DNA of 64,000 bases from Nitrospirota bacterium (lineage in GTDB: Bacteria; Nitrospirota; UBA9217), in contig JAGVOT010000070.1 in assembly GCA_020052615.1 (NCBI GenBank), positions 1 to 64,000 on the forward strand, given 5' to 3'. Each line of letters begins with the position of its first letter. The first letter of the stretch is position 1. This document shows positions 42,801 through 51,291 of the stretch, piece after piece. Below the pieces are notes generated by a model that was not told the DNA's origin, searched no databases, and worked only from the letters and a program-made list of their open reading frames with translations. The position numbers and the translations under genes were made by a program.

Positions 42801-44858
42801 GGAACGACGGTTGGGACATCGGCAGCACGGAACTGCACCAACTATTGCCACAGCTCCGGCCAGGCGGCGAACGGACAGGCTGGCGACCCGGTCTTCGCTA
42901 CGCCGGACTGGGATAATATCGCTTCCGGAGACTGCGGAGCCTGCCACGTGGTGGCCGGCATGAACACGGGCAGCCATACGAAGCACATAGCGGCAGACAG
43001 CAACTGCGGCAACTGCCATACCGATGCCACCCTTTCCTCGTATGCCTCTACAAGCCATGTGAACACGTCGATCGACGTGGCCACAAGTCTGAGCTACACG
43101 GGCAGCGGGCTCGCGGGCAACGGCTACGCAACCTGCCAGGCTGCCAGCTGCCACGATACCGGCCGCAATGTCATCGTCGCGACTCCGCTGTGGGGCACGA
43201 CGATCAACGACTGTTCTACCTGCCATGCCAAGCAGCCTGCAACGGGCAGCCATACCAAGCACTTGACCGGCACGGCTTACCACAAGGCGGTCTGCGGCGA
43301 TTGCCACGGAACTGCCGTGGAGGGTTCGACCGCGATGGCATCTCACCCGACCGGCTCGGTGGATGTGTATGACGTGGCGGCCGGCGACCTTGGATATCCC
43401 GCGGTCGCGAAGCATAATAACGATATCTTCCAGAGCTGCACGACGGCATACTGCCACAGCTCCGGCCAGGCGGCTGACGGCGGATCCACGCCGGTCTATT
43501 CTTCGGTGACCTGGAGCAGCGGTTCGCTGAACTGCGGCTCCTGCCATAAGAACATGGACGGCGATAGCACCGCTCCCGGCAGCCACGTTGCCCACGCGCA
43601 GAGCGCGGCAATTTCGTGCGGAAACTGCCACAATGGCTACACGGAAACGACCGCGAACGTTACGACGCACGTGGATAAGCTGATCTTCACGAGCTTCACC
43701 GGCACTGCAGCAGGGACGACCTACTCGCAGGCAAGCACGTCGGCGGTCGGCAACAACTTCGGCACCTGCTCCGCGAGCTCATGCCATGGATCTGCAACCG
43801 TGGCGTGGGGCGCGAACACAACCAACAACACCTGCACCAAGTGCCACGGAACGGGCACGGCCGGGACTGTGGACGGGACCAATCGGTACGTGGTCGCACC
43901 GCCGCAGGATCTTGCGGGCAACAGCGGAACTTATAGCGACCTTGGGCAGGTCAGCAACGACCCCCAGGTCGGCGCCCATCAGACCCATCTGCGGGTCTTC
44001 AACGGGCTGACCTCGACGACGGGCCAGTTCACGCTGGACAACCGGTGCGAATTCTGTCACGGTACGCTCCCGACATCGGGTATGCATGCCAACGGCAGTG
44101 CGGTGCCGGTGTTCTCGGGCCTTTCAACGTCGGGCGGGAAGGTTTCCGCAGCTTATAGCAATGGAGCATGCAGCAATACCTATTGCCATAATCCGGCCGG
44201 GGCGACCGGAGGCCTTGCAGCCGGGAATGCCGGTCTGGCAACGGCACCGACCTGGACGCAGGCCAGCTACGTCAGTGGAAACACGAAGACCCAGACCAAC
44301 TGCAACAGGTGCCATCTGGTGCCTGACGATGGGGCATTTACGTCGTCTACCAATCACACCGGCTATACTGTTTCCGTCACCGACTGCTCCGGTTGCCATG
44401 GCCATAACGGTGACAACCAAGGCTCATTAGGCCAGCGTCATATGGACGGTATAAAGTACGGCGGCGGCAGCTGCGACTCCTGCCACGGCTATCAGACAAC
44501 CTCCTGGGCGTCGGCGACCCAGCGCGCCATCGAGGGCAAGGGAGCTCATGCGAAACATGTTGCGTATCTCGCAACGCTCGGTACCGTGACGTCGAATCCG
44601 GCGACCGATCAGTTCGGCAACGGCGTGTTCTGGGATGCCGTCTGCGGCAAGTGCCACGGCGGCGCCACGCATACGACGAGCGAACCGATTGGCGGAACCG
44701 GCCGGCAGATAACGGTCGCTTCCGAGTATGTGTTCAGCACGGGGACGACGACATATAATGCATGGAATTCGATCAACCAGTCATCGTCGGTAAACCCGAA
44801 GACCTGCTCGAACATCAGTTGTCATTACCAGACTACGCCGGTTTGGTCAGCCTATTAG
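39810..44858 (+). CDS. Giant multihaem cytochrome c with 42 candidate haem motifs
   Basis: A 1682-residue exported protein with a signal peptide (about 1-28). By hand count it has 31 CXXCH motifs, 10 CX4CH motifs (such as CSNLYCH, CSAASCH and CSTVYCH) and one CX3CH (CTNYCH). The motifs occur in a repeating module in which a CX4CH is followed after some 25-45 residues by one or two CXXCH, the pattern of the Geobacter CxxxxCH/CXXCH family. CX4CH motifs may bind haem or may not; this is not settled by sequence. It probably forms an extracellular or outer-membrane electron wire. AAGGAG lies 9 bases before ATG 39810. Confidence 0.92.
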   Translation: MKRSIIGRLLIPVVLVVLCLSAQTADALDAPHNNLDKNELITCSSCHYSAASPPAWVSSATPTGDTTKWNLLCFQCHSTGNLPHGAKYEDVQTHSSAVIESAKYGTWNVECRVCHSAHYQQQALSYSTDAASYLATGTVGGLVTAAAAVTSTITDTSAPFVAGAYENYLLIPNLAYPTTMYRIQGNTNSVITVYGAINPYYASVGKTYAIKYGKMVNQSIETPSSGMRQVKYYDATGVNSFGSGTTSATTAVCQVCHTSTTSFNNSGAQEAGLHPTGVVAANQPCTDCHSHASGFKPGGCTNCHGTPPVDSGTLVFKDKDGTDVTSQSPGAGAHLKHTTDANLSCSNCHTGGMTSAQAGDFRINLGLRLGSTDLDGNYDTTSRITYTVIGTPPTTVTYGGSLQCSNLYCHSTVQADGGVGAPTYKTPTWTGTVACGDCHNADGVPNTMDTGGHTSHLASTVGATCDTCHSGNTHANGNIEVTNVSYTMGGTPSNGYGSCSAASCHMSAYDAVMVMTPTWGNSAGCTACHTVPIDATGPNTGSHAVHNVTDCSQCHAGALNSTTTPTLNHTDGNIDATNGYPATVKHAAGTYAGTCNSASCHQTGISTNDYTITPVWGDTTAPNCTVCHAAVPATGAHSVHVTSSSYDCSQCHTGAIKDTSYASAQHRDLNIDISVGGYPTNRPMGSAKQSCSATQCHGTTSPAWDNLAGTTGDCSLCHGMSANPADGRDTAGHTAPTDSQVGAHVAHLTGTSNYSSVVVCSDCHAVPASVAAAGHIDSALPAEVVFSGLSVSNSAAANYNTGTCSTVYCHGGKMIYLSTNGTDTRPVWNAISYLNSIPSKTGDCGVCHGAPPSGYAPNSHSGSETLAECSGCHNHLRSDGTFSAPALHIDGTVQASGCTGCHGQPPVDAATMVTSPPAGAETGRKVGFASSNGGAGAHDFHMNSLSFVSCNRCHSGGGGGTHQTALKITFGFTYGLNKGTYTAPALSNGYTLTSGDPGTTVGTSAARNCTNYCHSSGQAANGQAGDPVFATPDWDNIASGDCGACHVVAGMNTGSHTKHIAADSNCGNCHTDATLSSYASTSHVNTSIDVATSLSYTGSGLAGNGYATCQAASCHDTGRNVIVATPLWGTTINDCSTCHAKQPATGSHTKHLTGTAYHKAVCGDCHGTAVEGSTAMASHPTGSVDVYDVAAGDLGYPAVAKHNNDIFQSCTTAYCHSSGQAADGGSTPVYSSVTWSSGSLNCGSCHKNMDGDSTAPGSHVAHAQSAAISCGNCHNGYTETTANVTTHVDKLIFTSFTGTAAGTTYSQASTSAVGNNFGTCSASSCHGSATVAWGANTTNNTCTKCHGTGTAGTVDGTNRYVVAPPQDLAGNSGTYSDLGQVSNDPQVGAHQTHLRVFNGLTSTTGQFTLDNRCEFCHGTLPTSGMHANGSAVPVFSGLSTSGGKVSAAYSNGACSNTYCHNPAGATGGLAAGNAGLATAPTWTQASYVSGNTKTQTNCNRCHLVPDDGAFTSSTNHTGYTVSVTDCSGCHGHNGDNQGSLGQRHMDGIKYGGGSCDSCHGYQTTSWASATQRAIEGKGAHAKHVAYLATLGTVTSNPATDQFGNGVFWDAVCGKCHGGATHTTSEPIGGTGRQITVASEYVFSTGTTTYNAWNSINQSSSVNPKTCSNISCHYQTTPVWSAY

Positions 44859-44868
44859 GAGGATGACA

Positions 44869-47589
44869 ATGACCAAACAGGGTGATATAATGGCCAAGAT
44901 AAAAACTTCGAATGGTGAGGTCTGTATGAGAACGAAAATGACAAAGACTCTTGAATCTTCAGGTTGGCTGGCATGGGTCAGTCGAGTACTGATCTTCACC
45001 ATGATGTTCGGTCTTGCCATGCTTCCGGGCTGGAATGCGACGATGACCGCGCAGGCGGCAACGCTGCCTTCCACCATTACCTCCTGCGGCGACTGTCACG
45101 GCAATCCGCCGGTGGACAGCGGGACCCGGGACGCGAGCGTAGGGCGGTTCCCCGGATCCCATAATAAGCATTCGAACACGACGACAGGATACGCCTATGC
45201 CTGTTCGGTCTGCCATGTCGAGCCGGCAACGTATAATCATCGGAACGGCAACATTCAGATGGCGAACCCCATTAACGGAGACGCCGGTGCGGCATACGGC
45301 AAGGGGACGAGCTGGGCGCAGACCAATACGCCGTCGGCATTCGAAGACTGCACCAGCACCTATTGCCACAGCCAGGGCGTGAGCCAGACCGGCCAGCCGG
45401 GCGATACGAGGACTATTTCGGCGCCGGTCACGACGCTCGGATGGAGCAGCACCGGCGCCTGCGGGTCCTGTCACGGTGCTCCTCCGGCATATGCGAACGG
45501 AACCGCACTTTGGGGAGCAGCCAAGGCGAACAGCCATGGTCCTCACAGCAGTTATAACTGCAGCTTATGCCACTACGGCACCACGACAGATGGTGCGACA
45601 ATTACGGATAAGACAAAGCATATCAACCGAACGTACGATATTTTAGACAATGGGGTCGAGAGCATCGCCTCCTATTCCTATACTGCAACCGGCGGGACAT
45701 GCAATACCGTATCCTGCCATGCAAATACCGGCGGCATCTGGGGCGACCCGAACAGTGTGAGCTGCCTGACCTGCCACAATGCGGCAGTGGGCAGCAGGGC
45801 GGCAGTGATCCCGGCGTTCAATGCCCAGTCGCACCATATACAGAAGGTCGGTGGCCCTCTCACCACGGACTGCGCCGCCTGCCACTGGGAAGCTCAAGTT
45901 GGCGGTAAAGCCGACGCTGCATACCACAAGAATGGAGTTGTCGATCTCGTTACAAACTATACGACAACACGGCCGGCCACTCCCGCGGGCAATATTGTAT
46001 CCTATTACACGGCGAGTGCGACCCGGACCGAATACGCGAAGCTGAACACCCATTGTCTTGGCTGCCACGATGCGAACTCTGCGACGGCCCAGCCTTTCGG
46101 CGACGGAAAAACGCCGCAGCAGTACGCCTGGGACTCGTTGAGCATTGATTCGCGATACTCCCAGGCCGGGACAACGGCGTGGGGCAAATACAGCGGTCTC
46201 AACACGACGCCAAAGAATACCCAGAGAAAGGCCCTCTCGGCGCACGGGAACGCGGCAGCGAATCAGCGTGGCTGGAATACGACGGAAACCTGGCCGAATA
46301 CAAGCGGAACCGCGCAGATCCTATGCTTCGACTGCCATAATTCCCATGGTTCGAGCGTGGCAGGGGCGACGGTAAGCTACGCTACCGGTACGGGCGGCAT
46401 TTTGAAGGATGTTCTCACCGGCGTGGGCGGATACACGGTCACCTACAAGCCGACAACCGGAGGGAATGCCTTAGCGCATAACGTATACAATCCGGGCGCA
46501 GGCATCTGCTTTGACTGCCACGAAAATGCCAACATGAACGCTGCGGTCAGCGGCGGTAATACGCCTTGGGGCTATACCGGCACATTTGGAGCGTCGCAGC
46601 CCATCAGAGGGTATTTCGACAAGGCCTATTGGAATGGCCTGGATGTAGCCCAGAACGGCGCCCAGCAAAGGTTCCCGAACACGAAGGGAACGAGGACGGT
46701 CGCTGGAGGACATTTCGGCGCATCATCAACACCAGGCAAGACGGTGAGCGGTACGATCGGCGGTCTCTGTACGCCGTGCCATGACCCGCACGGCGTCAGC
46801 ACAAGCCTGGGAGCGGATAACATCTACGCCGTGCCGCTCTTGAAGGGCACCTGGATGACCTCGCCCTACAAAGAAGATGCAGGAATAGTCGGTGCTTTTG
46901 GCAGAAGAGGCGGTCGTTCAAGTTCTACCTCCGGGGCATGGACTACTGGAGCGAACAACCCTGGCATGGGCCAGAACGGGTATCATATTGACCAGAACAC
47001 GTTCCAGTCTACAAATGGTACTCTTTATACGCGCACAAAGCCGGCGACGATCACCCAGACCGCAGCCCAGTTCGGCGGCTTGTGTCTGAACTGCCATACG
47101 GCTATGCAGCCCCCGCAAGGGGCGGCGCAACCTGCCTGGTCGAGCGTCGACAGGATCCACAATAGCGTCAAAGGCTGGGCGAGCACGGCAACGACCGCCA
47201 AGAACGTGAATAACGACGTACATGCCTATGTCTGCTCAAAGTGCCACACGTCGCATAATACCTGTCTGCCTCGTCTAGCGATCACCAACTGCCTGGATTT
47301 CAAGCACCGGCAGCAGCGCGTTTCCGGCGGCACGGCAGGCCAGCATCTGGGCAGCAGCAGCCGGGGTTCGGGAAGGGGCAGGTTCCCCGGCGGCGGCGGC
47401 GGCGCTTCCTCTAGCGGTACGAGCAGCGCGTACATGAACGGCAGATGGTACTTTGGCACGGCTGGTACAAACAGCTCGAGCGCTACAAACTGGAGCAGTG
47501 CGCGCGCGACGAATTGCCATACCACGAAGACTGCGAACGGTACGGCAGCATGGCCTAACAACACGTGGAATAGTATTACACAGTGGTAA
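44869..47589 (+). CDS. Multihaem cytochrome c with 14 candidate motifs and a Gly/Ser-rich tail
   Basis: A 906-residue exported protein with 12 CXXCH and 2 CX4CH motifs (CTSTYCH, CNTVSCH). A signal-like helix lies near residues 35-60 (VLIFTMMFGLAML), so the first 30 residues form an unusually long n-region; ATG 44890 or 44926 could also be used. After the last haem motif, TCLPRLAITNCLDFKHR is followed by a Gly/Ser/Arg-rich segment (PGGGGGASSSG). An AGGAGG site overlaps the previous gene's stop, so expression is coupled. Likely partner of the 42-motif cytochrome in extracellular electron transfer. Confidence 0.88.
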   Translation: MTKQGDIMAKIKTSNGEVCMRTKMTKTLESSGWLAWVSRVLIFTMMFGLAMLPGWNATMTAQAATLPSTITSCGDCHGNPPVDSGTRDASVGRFPGSHNKHSNTTTGYAYACSVCHVEPATYNHRNGNIQMANPINGDAGAAYGKGTSWAQTNTPSAFEDCTSTYCHSQGVSQTGQPGDTRTISAPVTTLGWSSTGACGSCHGAPPAYANGTALWGAAKANSHGPHSSYNCSLCHYGTTTDGATITDKTKHINRTYDILDNGVESIASYSYTATGGTCNTVSCHANTGGIWGDPNSVSCLTCHNAAVGSRAAVIPAFNAQSHHIQKVGGPLTTDCAACHWEAQVGGKADAAYHKNGVVDLVTNYTTTRPATPAGNIVSYYTASATRTEYAKLNTHCLGCHDANSATAQPFGDGKTPQQYAWDSLSIDSRYSQAGTTAWGKYSGLNTTPKNTQRKALSAHGNAAANQRGWNTTETWPNTSGTAQILCFDCHNSHGSSVAGATVSYATGTGGILKDVLTGVGGYTVTYKPTTGGNALAHNVYNPGAGICFDCHENANMNAAVSGGNTPWGYTGTFGASQPIRGYFDKAYWNGLDVAQNGAQQRFPNTKGTRTVAGGHFGASSTPGKTVSGTIGGLCTPCHDPHGVSTSLGADNIYAVPLLKGTWMTSPYKEDAGIVGAFGRRGGRSSSTSGAWTTGANNPGMGQNGYHIDQNTFQSTNGTLYTRTKPATITQTAAQFGGLCLNCHTAMQPPQGAAQPAWSSVDRIHNSVKGWASTATTAKNVNNDVHAYVCSKCHTSHNTCLPRLAITNCLDFKHRQQRVSGGTAGQHLGSSSRGSGRGRFPGGGGGASSSGTSSAYMNGRWYFGTAGTNSSSATNWSSARATNCHTTKTANGTAAWPNNTWNSITQW

Positions 47590-47650
47590 TGGAAAGCATG
47601 AATTATCAGGAGAATCGATACCAGCAGAAGACCAGGAAAGGAGGTGCAAG

Positions 47651-47713
47651 ATGAAGAAACTGACCTATGTGAAGCCGAGAGTGGTTGGCACTGCCAATGT
47701 GCATCCCTGCTAA
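47651..47713 (+). CDS. 20-residue peptide gene at the end of the cytochrome operon
   Basis: ATG 47651 is preceded by AAAGGAGGTG, a near-perfect ribosome binding site 4 bases away, the strongest in the window. The product is MKKLTYVKPRVVGTANVHPC, then TAA. A strong terminator follows 22 bases later, so this is the last gene of the cytochrome operon. The shape (KKxxYxKPxVVG start, single cysteine at the very end preceded by His-Pro) recalls short precursors of modified peptides, but no maturation enzyme is nearby. Function is unknown; it might also be a regulatory or haem-related peptide. Confidence 0.72.
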   Translation: MKKLTYVKPRVVGTANVHPC

Positions 47714-47735
47714 GTACTACGCATAGTGAATTTAC

Positions 47736-47777
47736 GAGAGGTGAAGCGCGGTATGGCTTCACCTCTCTCTTTTTTTT
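47736..47777 (+). terminator. Strong intrinsic terminator of the cytochrome operon
   Basis: A perfect 12-bp stem (GAGAGGTGAAGC with GCTTCACCTCTC), an 8-base loop, then TC and eight T residues. Confidence 0.95.
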
Positions 47778-47909
47778 GCGTCTGCGGCCAGGCGACGCAT
47801 TTTTAATTGACGTACCTGGGAGAGCCGGGTACTATGATGGCGCGGAACTCATGAGCGGGTATAGCCTAAGCAGGCTCGCTGCTGTTCGTAGGGGAAGGAG
47901 AATACAGAG

Positions 47910-48746
47910 ATGTCCTTTGCGTTGTCTCGTTTCGTGCTTTCGCTATTCGTTATGTGCAGTGCATTCTCCTCCGGGGCTGCAGCTGCCGCTGCCGAGACAC
48001 GGCAGGAGCCAGTACAAGTCCTGAAATCCGGTACGATAACAGGCCGGGTTCTGGCCAAGGGAGGGGTGCCCCTTTCCTGGGGAGAGGTGATGTTCTATGA
48101 TGTTTCCGCCGGACCGCCTCCCCGTCCTGACCTGTATGAGAGGACGCCTGACATATCGAAAAGCCTCGATGCCGACGGGCGGTTCAAGGTAACAGTTCCG
48201 CCGGGGAAATATTACCTGGGGGCAGTTAAACGGATGTCGGGTGAGCGCTTTGGCCCCCCCCGGGAAGGGGATTATGTTCTGAAAGCTGTGGATGATAAAG
48301 GCAAACCGCTGCTTTTCGACGTGAAGGCAGGAGCTGAACTCAATGTGGGAAAACTTCCTGAGGCCGTGCCCGTTGACGCGAAGGACCTTGCAAAGCGGGC
48401 AATGACCACCGGGATTCAGGGAGTGGTTGTCGATGTCGATGGGAATCCAATAAGCGACGCTGTTGTCCTTGCCTTTGTAACTCCGTCCCTGAAGGGCCGG
48501 CCGATCTTCATTTCAGACACGTCAGGCATCGACGGCATCTATCACCTGAGGCTGACAGAAGGCACGTACTATCTGAGAGTGAGAAACAGTTCTGCGAGCG
48601 GGCCTCCGGAACCGGGCCAGATCGTCGGTCATTACGGTGATGGCTCACCGGAAGCGGTCACGGTCAAAACCGGCGAGATCAAGAGCGGCATCGATTTTCG
48701 GGTCGTTCTGTTCGGCGGCCGCGGGCCCAGGTCGGGAGAGCAATGA
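47910..48746 (+). CDS. Exported carboxypeptidase-regulatory-like protein
   Basis: A 278-residue protein with a signal peptide (about 1-30, ending near AAAAAAE) and two carboxypeptidase-regulatory-like beta-sandwich domains (about 45-110 with GTITGRVLAKGGVPLSWGEV, and about 168-260 with GIQGVVVDVDGNPISDAVV). It has no enzymatic residues. Such domains bind surfaces or sugars, or serve as anchors. GGAGAATACAGAG precedes ATG 47910. It begins after the cytochrome-operon terminator and is followed 26 bases later by a hydrolase gene. Confidence 0.82.
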   Translation: MSFALSRFVLSLFVMCSAFSSGAAAAAAETRQEPVQVLKSGTITGRVLAKGGVPLSWGEVMFYDVSAGPPPRPDLYERTPDISKSLDADGRFKVTVPPGKYYLGAVKRMSGERFGPPREGDYVLKAVDDKGKPLLFDVKAGAELNVGKLPEAVPVDAKDLAKRAMTTGIQGVVVDVDGNPISDAVVLAFVTPSLKGRPIFISDTSGIDGIYHLRLTEGTYYLRVRNSSASGPPEPGQIVGHYGDGSPEAVTVKTGEIKSGIDFRVVLFGGRGPRSGEQ

Positions 48747-48772
48747 CATCATTCCGGATCGCCTAACCGCGC

Positions 48773-49768
48773 ATGCGCTATACCTATACTCAATCCCTCC
48801 AAACCATCTGCTGTCTCCTGCTCTTGACCGCGTCCATCACCGTTGCCGGGGAAGCGGCAGATACCGGGAGAAAGACCGCGGCGGGCCGCACGCAGCTGGT
48901 CCTTCTGGGGACCGGCAATCCGCAGCCGGACCCTGACCGCTCCGGTCCGTCCATGGCGGTCGTGGTGAACGGTACCGCCTATCTCGTGGATTTCGGTCCG
49001 GGAGTCGTAAGGCGGGCCGCGGCGGCGTTTCGCGACAAGGGTGTTCAGTCAATGGACCCCATGGCTATCCGCATCGCCTTCCTCACGCATCTTCATTCCG
49101 ATCATACTGCAGGCTACCCCGATCTGATCCTGACCCCCTGGGTCATGGGGAGGCGGGACCCGCTCCGTGTCTACGGGCCCAAAGGGACCAGGTCCATGAC
49201 CGACCATGTCCTTGCTGCGTACGCGGAAGATATCAGGATCAGGACAGAAGGCATGGAGCGCATCCCGCCGGAAAGCCTGCAGGTCCAGGTCCAGGAGATA
49301 CGCGCCGGCCTGGTTTACCGGGACGAGAACGTCAGGGTCACCGCCTTCCCGACGAAGCACGGCGATTGGAAAGAGTCCTACGGGTACCGGTTCGACACTG
49401 CGGACCGCAGTATAGTCATCACCGGCGACACTACGCCGACGCAAGCCACGATCGATGCCTGCAACGGCTGCGATATCCTGGTGCACGAAGCAATGACCGA
49501 GAAGTTCCTTGCCCGGCCGGGCCGGCCGAATCCGCAGAGATTCGATATCAAGGCTTATGCGGCAAAGTATCACACTACAACCACACAACTCGCCGCGCTC
49601 GCGTCAAAGGCGAAGCCGGGGCTGCTGGTGCTGGTGCATAACCCGATCACGCTCAAGCCCGTGGCGTCCCGGCCCCTGGCGTCGACGCCCCAGGACCTCC
49701 TCGATGAGATCCAGGCAGCGGGGTACAACGGCAAAGTGGTCGTGGGACGAGACCTCGATATCTACTGA
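48773..49768 (+). CDS. Exported metallo-beta-lactamase-fold hydrolase
   Basis: A 331-residue protein with a signal peptide (to about GEA, residue 28). The catalytic domain has LVLLGTGNPQPDPDRSGPS, the metal motif THLHSDHTAGY, FPTKHGDWKESYGYRF and VITGDTTPT, the pattern of RNase Z/arylsulfatase-like MBL enzymes. Being exported, it is unlikely to process tRNA and more likely hydrolyses a small ester or sulfate. No ribosome binding site is clear, so the start is fairly but not fully secure. Two sulfatase-fold genes follow. Confidence 0.85.
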   Translation: MRYTYTQSLQTICCLLLLTASITVAGEAADTGRKTAAGRTQLVLLGTGNPQPDPDRSGPSMAVVVNGTAYLVDFGPGVVRRAAAAFRDKGVQSMDPMAIRIAFLTHLHSDHTAGYPDLILTPWVMGRRDPLRVYGPKGTRSMTDHVLAAYAEDIRIRTEGMERIPPESLQVQVQEIRAGLVYRDENVRVTAFPTKHGDWKESYGYRFDTADRSIVITGDTTPTQATIDACNGCDILVHEAMTEKFLARPGRPNPQRFDIKAYAAKYHTTTTQLAALASKAKPGLLVLVHNPITLKPVASRPLASTPQDLLDEIQAAGYNGKVVVGRDLDIY

Positions 49769-49812
49769 CGGCCGGAACAGCCGCTTATCACATTACGGGG
49801 AAAGGGGATTCT

Positions 49813-51291
49813 ATGAACAGGAAGCATAATACCACGGTACTCACCATCATGCGTTCGGCGCTGGCAGCGCTTGCCGTTGCCGGCCTGATCGCCTGTACGA
49901 CAGGACAGGGCGGACACGCCAGCGCGGGGAAGCCTGCCGCGGATGTTGCTAAGAAAGAGTTGAAGTACAGGGATTACAACGTGGTCCTGGTGAGCTTTGA
50001 CGCTCTCCAGGCCGCTCATGTGCATTCGTTGGGCTATCCCAGGGATATCACGCCGACCATCGACGCAATGGCCGGACAGGGCTTCAATTTCACCAACGCC
50101 ATCTCTGTTGCTTCGTGGACGGTGCCTGCCTCGATGACCTGGTTCACCGGCGTCTATCCGTCGGAGCACCGGCTGACCAACAAGTTTGCGGTCTACGAGC
50201 CGCCGCTGACCAAGCTTTCGAACTTGAAGGAGCTCTCGCCGAACATCATGACCCTTGCCGAGGTCCTGAAGCAGAACGGCTATGCGACAGGCGGGTTCAC
50301 GGGCAACGCTGGGGTGAACGGATTCTTCGGCTACGGCCAGGGGTTCGATGTCTACTCCTTCGAGAAGGGCAAGTTCGGCAGCATGGACCAGAGCGTCCCC
50401 AAGGCGCTTGAGTGGCTGGCGGCGAACAAGGACAAGAAATTCTTTCTCTTCCTCCATGGCTACGACATTCACGGCCAGAACGTGCCGGCCGGAGGGTTCG
50501 ACTACCGCTTCGTGGACAAGGGCTACGACAAAAGATATTCCGGATCCAGGGAGGAACAGGAGGCGCTGCGCGAAGAAGGCCTGGAAAAGGGCGAGCTGAA
50601 GCTGCGCGACGAGGACGTAAAGTTCTGGCGGGCGATTTACGACGAGAAGATCAGCCGGACCGACGCCCGTTTCAAGGAGTTCCTTCAGGAGTTCGACAAG
50701 CTTGGACTGACCGGCAAGACGATCTTCGTGCTCACCTCGGACCACGGCACGGAATTCTACGAGCACCGTCACTTCGATCACGGATTCAGTCTCTATGACG
50801 AACTGATCCATGTGCCGCTGGTCATCAAGCTTCCGGGCGTGACTGCCGGCAAAGCCATCGCGGACCAGGTGAGCAGCCTCGACGTCATGCCGACCATCCT
50901 CGACCTGCTGGATGTCAGAATGCCGGAGGCCGCAAAGAATCAGCTGCGCGGAGCGAGCCTGGCCCCGGCGCTCAAGGGCGAGACCGTCGCCAAGGATGTC
51001 TATTCCGAGACCGATTACCGCCTCTATACTTACAAGCGTTCCGTGATCACGAAGGACGGGTGGAAGTTTATCTATACCCTGGAGAACAAGCAGCGGGAGC
51101 TGTATAATCTGAAGAACGACCCCGCCGAGACCGCGAACCTCGTCGAGAAGGAGCCGAGACTGGCCTACGAGCTCGAACAGAAATTGTTCGGCCATTTCAA
51201 ATCCATCGGTCACGATCTTACAGCGCGGCAGTGGGTGACCGGGCTGAACCCGGTCTACGACTCGCAGGCGAAGGGGGCTTCGAAGAAATGA
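49813..51291 (+). CDS. Sulfatase-fold lipoprotein
   Basis: A 492-residue lipoprotein (lipobox LIAC) of the alkaline phosphatase/sulfatase superfamily. The first metal site reads VVLVSFDALQAAHVHSLGYP and the second TSDHGTEFYEH, with FDHGFSLYDELIHVPLVI following. At the nucleophile position it has SWTVPASMTWFTG rather than the Cys/Ser-X-Pro-X-Arg that is converted to formylglycine, so a Thr or Ser nucleophile is likely. It may be a phosphatase, phosphodiesterase or phosphotransferase rather than a sulfatase. AAAGGGG precedes ATG 49813. The stop overlaps the next gene. Confidence 0.88.
   Translation: MNRKHNTTVLTIMRSALAALAVAGLIACTTGQGGHASAGKPAADVAKKELKYRDYNVVLVSFDALQAAHVHSLGYPRDITPTIDAMAGQGFNFTNAISVASWTVPASMTWFTGVYPSEHRLTNKFAVYEPPLTKLSNLKELSPNIMTLAEVLKQNGYATGGFTGNAGVNGFFGYGQGFDVYSFEKGKFGSMDQSVPKALEWLAANKDKKFFLFLHGYDIHGQNVPAGGFDYRFVDKGYDKRYSGSREEQEALREEGLEKGELKLRDEDVKFWRAIYDEKISRTDARFKEFLQEFDKLGLTGKTIFVLTSDHGTEFYEHRHFDHGFSLYDELIHVPLVIKLPGVTAGKAIADQVSSLDVMPTILDLLDVRMPEAAKNQLRGASLAPALKGETVAKDVYSETDYRLYTYKRSVITKDGWKFIYTLENKQRELYNLKNDPAETANLVEKEPRLAYELEQKLFGHFKSIGHDLTARQWVTGLNPVYDSQAKGASKK

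Noticed and set aside
42768..43670. Minus-strand frame of 300 codons opposite the giant cytochrome
   Set aside because: Produced by the repeated cytochrome modules read backwards; no motif or ribosome binding site.
39810..47589. Possible CRISPR array from recurring TGCCAC words
   Set aside because: The words are haem-motif codons (Cys-His) in coding frames, irregularly spaced.
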